64,000 nucleotides of DNA from Rotaria socialis (Eukaryota > Rotifera > Eurotatoria > Philodinida > Philodinidae): assembly GCA_905331475.1 (NCBI GenBank), contig CAJNYU010000039.1, forward strand, positions 48,076-112,075. The letters are read 5' to 3'. Under the pieces are notes generated by a model. That model was given only the letters and a program-made list of their open reading frames with translations. It ran no database searches and was not told the origin of the DNA. Below are positions 47,678 through 58,624 of this stretch, piece by piece. Position numbers and translations under genes: made by a program. Numbering within the stretch: the stretch's first letter is position 1; each line of letters starts with the position of its first letter.

Positions 47678-48658
47678 CTATTCACATATTATTTTTTCAG
47701 CAGCGCTTTTCATCGTATCTAGAAAAGTTGTTCGAAAAATCTTGCCACCAGCTAATGTATAGATATAAAAAGGAATACCATTTGCAATGAACGCAATAAG
47801 CAATTCAATGTTGTATAAAAATGTGTTTAAAGCATCATCATACTCTGAACCAGACCCGGGTGGTTTCAGCGTAATAAAAAGCTCTTGAATTGGTTGTGGA
47901 ATGCATAATACAATTAGAAGAAGTATTTGTATGATAAGCATGCGAAGTAATTTATGATCGATTGTTTTTAATTTTGCTATTCTCACGGTCGATGGAATTC
48001 GTGCTACTGCAGCAACCGTATAGTGTACACGAACGCGACTGCACATATTGCGTACATTTGAAACAGTTAATACGCCGAATATAATCATTAGAATGAGTGG
48101 TATCACTGTAGTTACAAATGTATACATCAAATCGGTAACTAAACGACATGTTCCAGTTTTTCCATAACAGCTCATTGGCGCATCTATTATATTAGCTGCA
48201 AAACAATAAAGTATATAACAATAAGAAATACTTGATAGGGTCACAATGATAAATATTGCTCGTTTTACATTTTCCATATTGCTCATTCGTCGACGATAAG
48301 CTTGAGTGGACGATATCAACCATCGATCTATGGTAGCTAATGTGATCAACCATATCGCCATTGTTCGAGTACTGAATACAATAAAAGCATAAAGTTTACA
48401 TACGATGTGAATTGTATTTGTTGGATCAACATTCCAACCAGTCAACATACGAGGTGGCACACCAATTAGAATGCAGATAAGACTAAGAAAAGATGAAGCC
48501 AAAAATATAGCTGCACACGGATGTGAACGCAGCTTTCTTTGTGATAGAACAAGACAATTGAGAATATTTCCCACCGAGCCGAAAATAAAAATAGCAAGTG
48601 CCAGGTATCGATTGAGTTGTTCCATGGTATATTTTAATGAAGCGATTGAGGATGTCAT
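47678..48658 (-). CDS. rhodopsin-like 7TM receptor, paralog 1
   Basis: Single exon, 326 residues, seven hydrophobic helices. TM1 carries GNILNCLVL. TM3 ends in LATIDRWLISS, so DRW replaces DRY. The conserved cysteines are in CKLYAF at the top of TM3 and in the second extracellular loop (CYGKTGTC). TM6 has LCIPQPIQELF. TM7 reads NGIPFYIYTLAGGKIFR, a relaxed NPxxY. The N-terminus is short and the third intracellular loop is basic. The pattern is that of class A peptide-type receptors expanded in bdelloids; the ligand is unknown. It would sit in the plasma membrane and signal through G proteins. The paralog at 52966-53964 lies upstream on the same strand and shares most of these motifs. Confidence 0.85.
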   Translation of the reverse strand: MTSSIASLKYTMEQLNRYLALAIFIFGSVGNILNCLVLSQRKLRSHPCAAIFLASSFLSLICILIGVPPRMLTGWNVDPTNTIHIVCKLYAFIVFSTRTMAIWLITLATIDRWLISSTQAYRRRMSNMENVKRAIFIIVTLSSISYCYILYCFAANIIDAPMSCYGKTGTCRLVTDLMYTFVTTVIPLILMIIFGVLTVSNVRNMCSRVRVHYTVAAVARIPSTVRIAKLKTIDHKLLRMLIIQILLLIVLCIPQPIQELFITLKPPGSGSEYDDALNTFLYNIELLIAFIANGIPFYIYTLAGGKIFRTTFLDTMKSAAEKIICE

Positions 48659-51600
48659 AATGAATGAGAATTGTGTGCTTAATTACTTAAGATTTGTAAA
48701 AGTCTATTATTTCTCTTGATAAAATCTGAAATTCATATTAATACGAGAATATATAATACTTATATTTAAACTTCACAACAAAGTATTAAATATTTTTAGA
48801 TAAAACAGCAAAAATTTGTCATCTAATCTTTGAGATTATATATAAACTTTGCTTTTAAGAATGAAACAAACGCTCTATTAAAAATGTAGTCTTGTAATAA
48901 ATGAAAAATTATTAGAATAAGATACCAACTATAGCTGGCAGTCACTTAAGGAAATAGTGTGAAACATCATGCTTTTTGCATTATTGGATTAAAAATTTAT
49001 AATATCCTTTTAATTCTAAACAAATAAAAAAAACCCACTAATAGTATTATCACTACCGATAGCTCCATTTGTATGAAGTAATAATGTTCTTAAAATGCCT
49101 GTAGCTACTAGATGCTTTTTTCCGCAAGCTCCTACAATTTTTCCATTTGTTCGTAAGTATTTTGTGATGGATAAAAAACGATTGCTCAAGAATAGCATAG
49201 GTGTATCGGACAAGGGTGCTGTTTCTTTTTGTACATCAGATTCCTACAAAAATCTTGGTGATTTTTGGAGGTTCTGCTTGCAGCATGAGACAATGTGTCA
49301 TATAAACCATTTGAAACTGTCTTGAATATCGCCTGAAATCGTGGTAGAACTGAAGGCTTCCGATAAAAACAAACAGTTACGCTGTTACTTATTTAAAGTT
49401 GTCAGATATGTTGTAATTCCCGAAAAAGTTAATATCTGAAACTATCATAATTCATTCAAAAGTATTGGCGGAGAACGGAAACAGAAAGCTTGAATAAAAG
49501 ACCAATGTAGGTTATAAATCACGAAAGTTCTGAACAGCTGAAAAGCTCATCGTTAGGAATATGCGATAGCTAATCGTAGATTGTAAGACAACAAAGCTAA
49601 TTTATATGAATATTCGAATATGTTGAAGCTTATGTTCGTCTGATGAAATTAAACTATTAATTTTTCACATGAATAGTTAGTTTAATTATGACGTTTATTT
49701 GAGACTAGGTAAGATTTTCCTTTTTCATTCTTTTTTTGTCCTCGAGCTCATAAAAATAAAAACTAATAAAATGTTAGTTGTAAGAAACAAAATCTAATTG
49801 CTTAAATCCCTCTCTTCCCAACAGATTGCCATGCATAGCATACGAATTTATGAATGGTACATGCAAGACACTTTCTACCTGAGCACTTGCGCTCTGAATA
49901 TTTGCTCGTCAACAATACGAAATGAAAGTTTCATGAATTAGAATAACATGGAATACATTTATTAAATTGGCCTGTGACAAACAAAAGCAGAATAATAATG
50001 AAGTTGGTTGAGTGAGAATAGATGGAGGAAGTACATACACACCCTTATATTCGAGAGCAAACGACCGTGGAGCAGCTGTCTGCGATATTCTATTGGTGCG
50101 GCCATGACTTGCATATTCGTTTTTGAGTCTTAAGTAGCTCTAATAGTCATTTCGGATCATGTTTTATGAAAAAGAAATGAATTTTTTTGACAAATTCATT
50201 TTGTGAACAAATTACGAGAGAAGAGACAAAGACCAACGGTTTCTAGATTCTAATTGAAAACAAAAATCTTAGCTTAGTATCGAATTTTTTACAACTGTTT
50301 TAAAAAGAACTGAAATTTCAAAATAAAAGTAAACTGAAACCGTCTAGTACGTTCAATACTAAAGGTCCCGTAAACCAAATTCATATCAAACGTTTTGATG
50401 ATGTGGCCCACTATTAGAAAAAGCAATTATCTTAATTCAAATATCACAGAAAGAACATATTTGATAAAGGGCTGATTTTTTTGATAGAGAATTACGTAAA
50501 TATGTTGAAATATTCTTCTTTGAATATTAAGAACGTGATGATACTTTATTATCTAATCCTTGTTTCAAAACGCAAGTGACTGTCACTGCCAGCTGATGTT
50601 AAGCATCGCTAGAAAAATTATTTAATTAAGGTTAAGCGCAATCCCAGATATGAATAAATCAGCCAAGGGTCTTGAATAAAATAATGTTGGTGAAAATCGC
50701 TTCTGGGAAAATTTTACGTAGCCTAGAACGAATTTCAATAGTTCAATTTGCTATTTTGTTAGAGTTGTATCTTCTAAAGCACGCAAAATTATTCCTTTCA
50801 CACGAATCTTCTTTTCTTGCGTACTTGAAACCTTTTTGAAGATACCAGAAAAAAAGACATACAAGACTATAGCATTTCCGTCAGTCCTGAATATATATAA
50901 GCTTGAGATTTGCAGTGGTTGTCGATGCTTTAAAAGAAACTGGTTAGGGACATTGGTACACTAAATAATATATTATCTTAAATTTCTGAAAGTATTGCTT
51001 ATTTTTATCTTTGTGTATATTGGCAACGGCTTTTTTTGAGCTTTGTGACATTATTAATCAAAGTTAATTAAATTTATCAATGAGAGTTGTGCTTGAATTT
51101 TATCACTTCAGTGTTTTTCGTTTCTATTGCATGAGGGAAAATTTTCCTTCAAGCACCATAATTTCGTTTTGAAAATCTCGCCGGCTTTTGCTTTTATTGA
51201 AACATAACACAGTTATTAGAAATAAATAATTTATTCTCTACATTAAAAATAGATTCATCTAATTATCATGCAGTTTCGTTATATCTGTCATCTCAAACAT
51301 TCATGATAATCGATCTTACGCAACACCACTGAGAAACGCTGCCCAGCAATGGGGGACCATTTTATAAGATTTTCATATGATTTTAGTAAAACTTCATTGA
51401 GTGACGGTTTTTATAAATACTTCATATAATTTCCATTGATATTACTAATTGTAATAGCATGATCATAATATACAAGTGTCTCAATCAACTTCAAGATAGA
51501 AGAGCTCGAATCAAGTTTTACATGATGAATTGCAGTCAAAAAAACTTTTATTTCTCAAATGGTAGACAATAAAAAAAACAGGGTTCCAAGCGACTATACC

Positions 51601-52315
51601 TTTAGGTGCATTCCAGCAATTTTAACAAAAGCTACATAAACGGCTGTTACTTAACGTGCCGTATACTTACTGAACATTAACCTTGGGCAAGTTACAAAAG
51701 GATTATTGTTATAAGTTACGGGTTGGTATTATGCAATAAAGGTCGTTCACTATTTGTCCGTTATAACACACGCGTTACTAGTAGTTCGGCTACTCATTGC
51801 AATGAATAACAATATAAACTTTCAGAAGAAAGTATAACTTGCTTCTTAATAGTAATTATGCAAGTGAAGATATTCTTTAGTCACAATTGTGACTATTTAT
51901 AGCAAATAGAAATAACAAAATCTGTCAATTACTTTTCATGTGTTACTGCTCTTCACGCATTTCGAAATGCACTTGATAATTCATATGAGATTTTAATTAT
52001 CAACGAGTTTCATGGACACTCGTCGTCATACTCAGTTACCTTTAAACAACGATAACTATTATGTATCTCTGTTCATTCACACAAGCTCATCGAATGCATC
52101 AAACATGATGTGTTCCATGTAGCCGATTTTGTTAAATGGTGGACATTTCAATGGATTATTTTACAATAGAAATACAAAGTACTATACTGGAAAAAATAGT
52201 TTGATAGGAGGGTGCTGCCATATTTCCAAATAGAATTAATAATGAATTTTATATCAAATAAAAGTCTGTAAAAAATAGGGTTCATTGGTACCGAACAATA
52301 AGGGTTATTGAAACT
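48659..52315. other. intergenic between the two receptors
   Basis: About 3.7 kb of AT-rich sequence separating the tandem receptors. The plus-strand frame at 49095-49325 (76 codons) has no recognisable domain and may be a relic. No RNA gene or element ends were found. Confidence 0.35.
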
Positions 52316-52384
52316 TGAGGGTGTGGGTGTGGGTAGATGTGAAAGGATCCTTTGTGTAGTTACACCCACACCCACACCCTCAAT
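52316..52384. repeat. hairpin of telomere-like TGTGGG repeats
   Basis: TTGAGGGTGTGGGTGTGGGT (52316-52335) is exactly reverse-complemented at 52365-52384, with a 29-base spacer. The arms are two to three units of TGTGGG, the repeat reported for bdelloid telomeres, placed head to head. It lies in plain AT-rich DNA downstream of receptor paralog 2. Confidence 0.75.
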
Positions 52385-52965
52385 CAAGAAATCTTTTTGT
52401 CACCAAAATGTTTTAGAAGCGAAAAGGTTAGTAACGCACGAGCCAATGATAAATTCCAGAAATCAATATGATCACGATTTCTCATTAATGAACATGCTAG
52501 AATTTCAACATAAATCATGGAATTGTTGTCAAAGACTCCACAGAATTTCACTCGATTTTGCTACATTTAGCTGTTGAAATTTGTTTAAACGGGTTACCAA
52601 TACCTACATCCATTGATAGTCTACTAAGGATTCATTAGATTTGTTCGCCTTGAATGAACTTTCAAAAGTCAATGTAACTGAATTTGACAAAACCCTAATT
52701 ACTAATAATATTAATTTGAATTTCAGAAATTCATTTAAATGATTTCTTTTGTAATGAAGATGATCCGTTGAAATACATTATTTTCATTTTTCAGCTTGTA
52801 CCTTTCAAATACTTGCACGCTGTGGTATGATTAGAATAATAATTCATAAGTCTATCAACAAAAATCATCAATCATTGTACCGAAAATTGCTTTGAATATA
52901 TTTATAAAAAATTTATTATTCTCCATTATGAATTTATATTTAAAAAAAAACATTTTTTTATACAC
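52385..52965. other. intergenic downstream of receptor 2
   Basis: AT-rich sequence that includes the 3' end of the receptor transcript. Nothing else was recognised. Confidence 0.35.
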
Positions 52966-53964
52966 CTAACAAAAAATAACTGACACACTGTGATTCACTT
53001 TTCGTATCAAGTTCATCAATACTGTTCGAAAAATACTTCCACCGGCTAATGTATAAATATAGAATGGTACAGCATTTTGTATAAATGCTAAAAGTACTGT
53101 AAAATTGTAAAGAAAAGTTTTAATAACATCTCTCAATTCGGATCCAGAACTGAGAGGATTGAATGTAATGTAAAGTTTTCCAATCGCTTGTGGAGCACAA
53201 CATAGAACTAAAACAAGCACTTGTACGAGGAGCATGCGAAGTAGACGACGATCGATGCTTCTCGTTATCATGTGTTTACGTCTTGTGTGACGAAGTCTAT
53301 TCAAAAGATTGATCATATGTGGCGCACGATCGCGAACACGGTGTACGTTAGAAATAGTCATTAGACCGAATGTAATCATTAAAGATAATGGAATAATAAT
53401 GCTTAAAAATATATAAATTAAAACGGTGACCAATCGGCATGTAACTGTTTTTGCATAACATGGCAATGGTCCATTGAGAATATTCGCTGTATAACAATAA
53501 AATATGTGAATGTAAGAAAGAACCGCTAGAGTCAAGCAGAAAATCATGCCTTTCTTGACGTTTTTCAATGTACTCATTCGTCGATCATGGACATTCGTAG
53601 ATGATAATAGCCATCGATCAATTGTAGCTAATGTGATCAACCATATAGATGCTGTTCTTGTACTAAATACCATGAAAACACGAAGCTTACAAATCAAATC
53701 GATTGTAGATGTTGGATCGAAATGCCAAGTAGCCAATATACGCGTTGGTATGCCACTTAGAATGGAAATAAGATCAATAAATGAGGAAAGAAGAAAATAT
53801 GCTGCACACGTATTATAACGAAGTGTCTTTTGATAGAGAACAAGACAATTAAGAATATTTCCTACGACGCCAAATATTAAAATAGTAAGTGACAGATATC
53901 GATTGAACTGGTCGGAAATAAAAGTCAATGATTCAATCAGTTTTGTATCTACAGATGATGTCAT
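52966..53964 (-). CDS. rhodopsin-like 7TM receptor, paralog 2
   Basis: Single exon, 332 residues, seven helices. It shares with paralog 1 the segments FGVVGNILNCLVL (TM1), LATIDRWLLSS (TM3 end, again DRW), CYAKTVTCRLVT (second loop), LRMLLVQVLVL (TM6) and PFYIYTLAGGSIFR (TM7). The second intracellular loop (HDRRMSTLKNVKKG) and the third (LRHTRRKHMITRSIDRR) are basic, as expected of the cytoplasmic face. It is a class A receptor of unknown ligand. Same strand, 4.3 kb upstream of paralog 1 in transcription order, so the pair arose by tandem duplication, followed by clear divergence. Confidence 0.85.
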   Translation of the reverse strand: MTSSVDTKLIESLTFISDQFNRYLSLTILIFGVVGNILNCLVLYQKTLRYNTCAAYFLLSSFIDLISILSGIPTRILATWHFDPTSTIDLICKLRVFMVFSTRTASIWLITLATIDRWLLSSTNVHDRRMSTLKNVKKGMIFCLTLAVLSYIHIFYCYTANILNGPLPCYAKTVTCRLVTVLIYIFLSIIIPLSLMITFGLMTISNVHRVRDRAPHMINLLNRLRHTRRKHMITRSIDRRLLRMLLVQVLVLVLCCAPQAIGKLYITFNPLSSGSELRDVIKTFLYNFTVLLAFIQNAVPFYIYTLAGGSIFRTVLMNLIRKVNHSVSVIFC

Positions 53965-56563
53965 TGTTGTTGGGCAAAGTTGATTTTAATTCTATGCGCA
54001 CTGTTTATAACACATGTAATTATACGATATGAAATTTACAGAAAATCGACATTTTGTATCTAGCTTCAATTAAAACTTTTGACACCGAAGAAATTTCACA
54101 ATCTAAATACATTCGAAATCAATCATGAGAAACAACAGGAGAGAAAGAAAAAAAAAACATTATGTATTCTATTATAATAAATTACTAACTTTCTGGTATA
54201 TATTTCATTTTTATATGAATAAAAAACGCCGTGCAAGTTCGCGTTACTTTACAAATCTTATGAATTATCATTTGCCTACTTGTGAACTGCAAGTAACTCA
54301 AATGAAGTATCTCAGGTCATCGAAAGATTTCTAGTAAGTGCAATTATCTACAATAAAAATTAGCCTAAGATGTAAAAACAATAGTAAAATATATGCAATC
54401 TGTATTTCTTCATAGATGTGGCTCTAGGAAAAAAATTCTCTCATATTTCGCATCAATGTTACTTCCTTCTTTTTCAAACATTTATAATCAGAGCGTCAAG
54501 ATAAAAGAAAAGGGAGACAATCTGAATATAATCCGTACTTTTTAAATGCATATATGCCTATGAACAGCACGCCTTGAAATTTCGATCCTTAGTTATGTTC
54601 GTTAAACGCGTTTCCTTTTGATAATTTTGACGTTAACTAAAAGGATAAGTTTCCATATTTTATAACCGGTATACAATTTTTTCTCTAAGAACATCGAAAA
54701 GAAAAATGAATCATGACAATACGTATAGATTTATTTATCTTGTAATTTCTATATCGATTGATTAAATAAATCTTTTAAAATAACAGTTGATTATCTTATA
54801 AAACAACATTCTTCAGAACGAGTGGTTTGTTAAATATTTAAAATATTTAAACATAACATCTTACCTAATAGCAATCCTGCATGGAAATTTTTAAATCCAA
54901 AACGAAAACCATGAGCCATTTTCGTGAACATTCTTTGCAATATCAGTCACAGGAAATCAACGTAACTTTTTAGTATTAATCAAATAAATGTTAACCACAC
55001 CCGCACTCCACGCTCATGAGAGAGACTGCAAATATGGATAGTTCAGTCAAAGAAAAATTTTCAATCCGATCCACAACGATATTAAGTATTTTTTTGTATT
55101 AACTAATTCTTATGTTAGTTTTTATCATTGTTAATCTACTATCATATTAGCATGACATCAGAATTATCAAATGAGTCAATACAGAAAAAAGTGCATTCTT
55201 TGAACGAATGTTTCTTTTTATGGAAACAAATTAAATAAAGTTACAAAGAGGAAAACCTATTTTATCAGTCGGCATAAGACTAATCATTCCGAAACGTGTT
55301 TAAAAAGCAATTGTGAAGATCAAGCTGTTTGCTGATATTTATAAACTCATGGAGTGTGCGGAATTATGTTCAGGCTGCTTTTTTTCCATCCCTTATGGTG
55401 TACTCATGCATTTCTGATCAATAAAGTGCTCTTCGCAGAGTTATGCATGTCGAAAAATGTCAGGATCAAACATTTGCTGTGTTACTTTGGCATTTTACTT
55501 AATCTACTAACAGATACTCAATTATCTATTGATTATCAAACTGTTTCTATAAAGCTTGCATTGTACGCATTCAGGAAGACTGTAGAAAGTGAAATAAAAA
55601 CAGCATCAGTACTAATAAAATGTTTACAGGATAGTAGCAATAGACAAGTTTTAACATGCACACTTTTTGTCTCAGAGTTTGATCTGTAAGAAATAAAGAG
55701 CTCAGAAACCATAATTATTTTTCTTATAGTGAAAAGATGTTCTCATATTTTTAAGAAATTTATTGTACTGAATATGTCATCGCCATTAACTTGTGTAATG
55801 TAATTTCAGAAATGAAATAAAGCGTGGTAAAACAAAACGAAATATTTTATTATGATATTTGTTGTCACTAAATTAGAAATAATAGTTGCACGACCTTACA
55901 TTCATACTTGTTTTGCTCCAATTCCTAGAGGTTTAACAACTATTTATTATGATCGAAAAGAAATGACCCATTTATATCACATCAGAACTATGTGACTCTA
56001 TGCCTCTGTACTTGTGACAATAACATAATATGCTACTAAACTAGATTTTATTAGATACTCATTATGTGTTACACATTTTTCTCAAAATTAGAAACAACTA
56101 TCTTAACAAAACCTCATATGAAATATTTGCAAACACTAGATTCCGTTTTTTTTATAGAAAATACGTTGTGTTGCTTTTGACTAGGATGTGTAGCGTGTCA
56201 TCATACCTATTGTGAACTTCGAATTTATTAAATCATAATGTCATAGGAAATATCGTGATACTTCTGTCTATTATAAAGATGAGGGAGCAATGAAGCATAT
56301 ACATATCCATATACTGTCGACGGCGGCAGAACGATTTCAATCTAGGGAGTCTCAAACTTCTTGCCAGAGGATGAGAATGATGAGAGGTGAAATTAAGAAC
56401 AAAAAAATCTAGTACTAATAGGTGGTCTGTTGATAATTTATTTCTGATTCTACTTCTCTCAAAACTTGTAAAATAATGAAAAATATTACTGTAATATTTG
56501 TTTTTCAGAAAATGATCAATAATAACACAGAAATCCTATAACGGCCTGGTCAGGCATCAGTCA
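53965..56563. other. intergenic, no firm gene
   Basis: About 2.6 kb of AT-rich sequence. The longest frame, 55354-55689 plus (111 codons), shows no domain, no splice partner and no strong codon signal, so it is not called. No repeat boundaries were seen before 56564. Confidence 0.35.
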
Positions 56564-56853
56564 CCCAGGTCTAACAGTACGGTCCGTATGCTGTCGTTTA
56601 CGGTTACTTTACGACTATTTTACGGGCGAAAGTTTGCCGTAATATCTGGCGCAGTAATACGGACCGTATGATCATGAGAGTACGGAACATAAACAGCCGT
56701 AAACTATGAAAATTCAGTCCCGTTTGGGGTGCCGTATTACTGTGTCAGGTATTACGGGCAAATACGGCCTATTTACTGCCGTAAATACACCGTCTTGGCA
56801 TCGTTTACCGTCGATAAACAGACAGTAAACGAGTTCGTTTTGATCAACCTGGG
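56564..56853. mobile_element. CCCAGGTCGA element, TACGG/CCGTA-rich 290-bp copy
   Basis: Left end CCCAGGTCTA and right end TCAACCTGGG, each one mismatch from the family consensus. The flanks are CA and GA, a 2-bp duplication with one mismatch. The interior is dense with ACGG, TACGG and CCGTA words in both orientations, including TACGGTCCGTA and TACGGACCGTA, the same words as the 78-bp copy at 4592. The open frame at 56729-57016 runs across its right end and is not a gene. Confidence 0.7.
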
Positions 56854-57211
56854 GACCCTTGCGTGGCGAAGGTTCGAATTTTTTCTCGAATCAATCAAAT
56901 GTGGAAAATACTTGTTTCACGCAGCCTTTTGCGCTGATTACGAATCTCTGCTCAAAAATAATTTACAGCCACATTATCATGATGAGAATCCAAAATTTAA
57001 AATATTTCTCCTTTAAATTTGATTTCTAACTTATGAATTTTTCTTAGAAATCCTGAAAACTACCTTATCGGATAGAGAATCGAATTCTCTATAAATCCCA
57101 ACCTTTGCTCCTTTCTTTGGGTGAAAATGGCTTTTTTTTATATTTTGAAAAAATATTTAGGCTGCTTTGTTGCCAGAAGCTTTATACTCGGTTAATCTAA
57201 TTTTGAAATAT
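56854..57211. other. spacer between elements
   Basis: AT-rich sequence without recognisable features. Confidence 0.3.
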
Positions 57212-57419
57212 TATTTTTGGCTGTAATAGAATTGGCCGAAAGAAAAAATGTCGAAAGTGCTGTGAATCGAGTTTGAGCATACGTTGTCCATTTAAAAGTA
57301 CAATGATGAATGCTTCTACAGATTGTTCATATAGGATTGTTGAAAAACTGGGTTTATACTCTATCTATAGCATTTTCGATATTTTTTCTTTCGGCCAATT
57401 TTATTACAACCGAAAAAAT
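57212..57419. mobile_element. short inverted-repeat element, about 208 bp
   Basis: About 45-bp arms at 57212-57257 and 57376-57419 pair with few mismatches and share AATTGGCCGAAAGAAAAAAT. No target duplication was fixed. It is likely a MITE of unknown family. Two overlapping open frames across it are incidental. Confidence 0.6.
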
Positions 57420-57494
57420 AAACACGAAACTGTTCCCAGAAAAATTTGGAAATTCTGTAACGGTCACTAATTGTTTTCTTTCGCTGCCCGGCAA

Positions 57495-57770
57495 CTAGTC
57501 CAAGAGCAAGTCTAGCACAGTTTCTGTAGCTTCAACAGTGGGGTCTAATTTGGTAATTGCACGATCATTTCGAAAGTAATCTGAGACAGAATAATTCGCA
57601 ATTTCGACATACACCCGAAAAACATTTCCATATTTTGAAGTTCCGCAATGCTCAGTATTTTCTGAATGACTATGCTGTGGTTGAAAGAAACTCAATGTAA
57701 TTTTTACTGATAATAGTTCTAAAGGATCTCTATCTATGTTGAAATTTTCAGACAATTTGCTTTCAATAGC
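57495..57770 (-). pseudogene. orphan C-terminal gene fragment
   Basis: A minus-strand frame of about 90 codons, IESKLSENFNIDRDPLELLS onward, ending in TVLDLLLD and a stop at 57495. The composition is more protein-like than most spacer frames (ANYSVSDYFRNDRAITKLDP). I do not recognise it. Its upstream edge coincides with a 50-bp sequence that reappears inverted next to an N at 58021, so the rest of the gene may be lost to a misjoin. Confidence 0.3.
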
Positions 57771-58021
57771 GAGAAATTACAAACATCGCAATGTAAAAAA
57801 ATGAAATTCCGTAGTGCATGGCCACGCCGAAAACGAATTTCAGGAGAGTAGAACAAACAAAAATAAAGATAAAAGCACTAAATACAACCAAAAAAAACAT
57901 TTTCTACTGATCACCCTAACATGCATTTTAAAAATTCATGCGATACTTGTCACCAATCAAGATTCTGCGTTGTTTGTAATTTCTCGCTATTGAAAGCAAA
58001 TTGTCTGAAAATTTCAACATN
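57735..58021. repeat. perfect 50-bp inverted repeat ending at an N
   Basis: 57735-57784 is exactly reverse-complemented at 57971-58020, and base 58021 is N, followed by CCTGGGGGGG. Perfect identity over 50 bp, ending exactly at a gap base, suggests a folded or misjoined end rather than an old repeat. Confidence 0.65.
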
Positions 58022-58624
58022 CCTGGGGGGGTTAGTTTTTTTTTATCATTTTGTTAATCTTCATGAGCAATAGACTAACTATTAAAAAACAATCGATCGA
58101 AATTTTGTCAATTGTATCTACATTAAAGATGCGATGTACAACTGTTTTTCAAATTAAATGAGCCTCCCCAAGCCTACTGGGTTCGCCGCCTATGGTATGA
58201 TCCTTGTCAGAATCCGACAGGATCCTACTGTCTGAATGATTCTCCTGGGTTTTAAAATAATCACTTCAAACTCTCTGTGCCATGAAGTTACGCACTATTT
58301 ATTTTAACCATGTTCAATTATTCAAGAATATATCACGTTTTATATTTTTCACATTTATTTTCTTTACGACATAGTCAAAAGTTGATAGAAGCTGGCGCTT
58401 TATCGTTTTTCTTTCTCTTTTTTTCTGTGATTATTTTGTTGTCATTAGAGAACGTCACGTTTTCTTTTGTCACCACGGTTGTTCTTCTTCGTCTCTATAG
58501 TAGATGAGGATTTTTGTTCTCTTATCAACAAGAATTTTTCTTGCTATTTGCTTACTTGTATCGATAACGATAACTGTTTCGTTGCTATTCATATAAAATC
58601 ACATCTGAAATTTAAATCGGAAAG
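58022..58624. other. upstream region of the TIR gene
   Basis: AT-rich sequence between the gap base and the TIR gene's first ATG. It should hold its promoter. No exon was recognised. Confidence 0.35.

Noticed and set aside
49095-49325. A 76-codon plus-strand frame between the receptors
   Set aside because: Protein-like in places but without a recognisable domain or neighbouring exons; could be a relic, not supportable as a gene.
55354-55689. A 111-codon plus-strand frame
   Set aside because: No domain, no splice partner and no convincing coding bias; left as intergenic.
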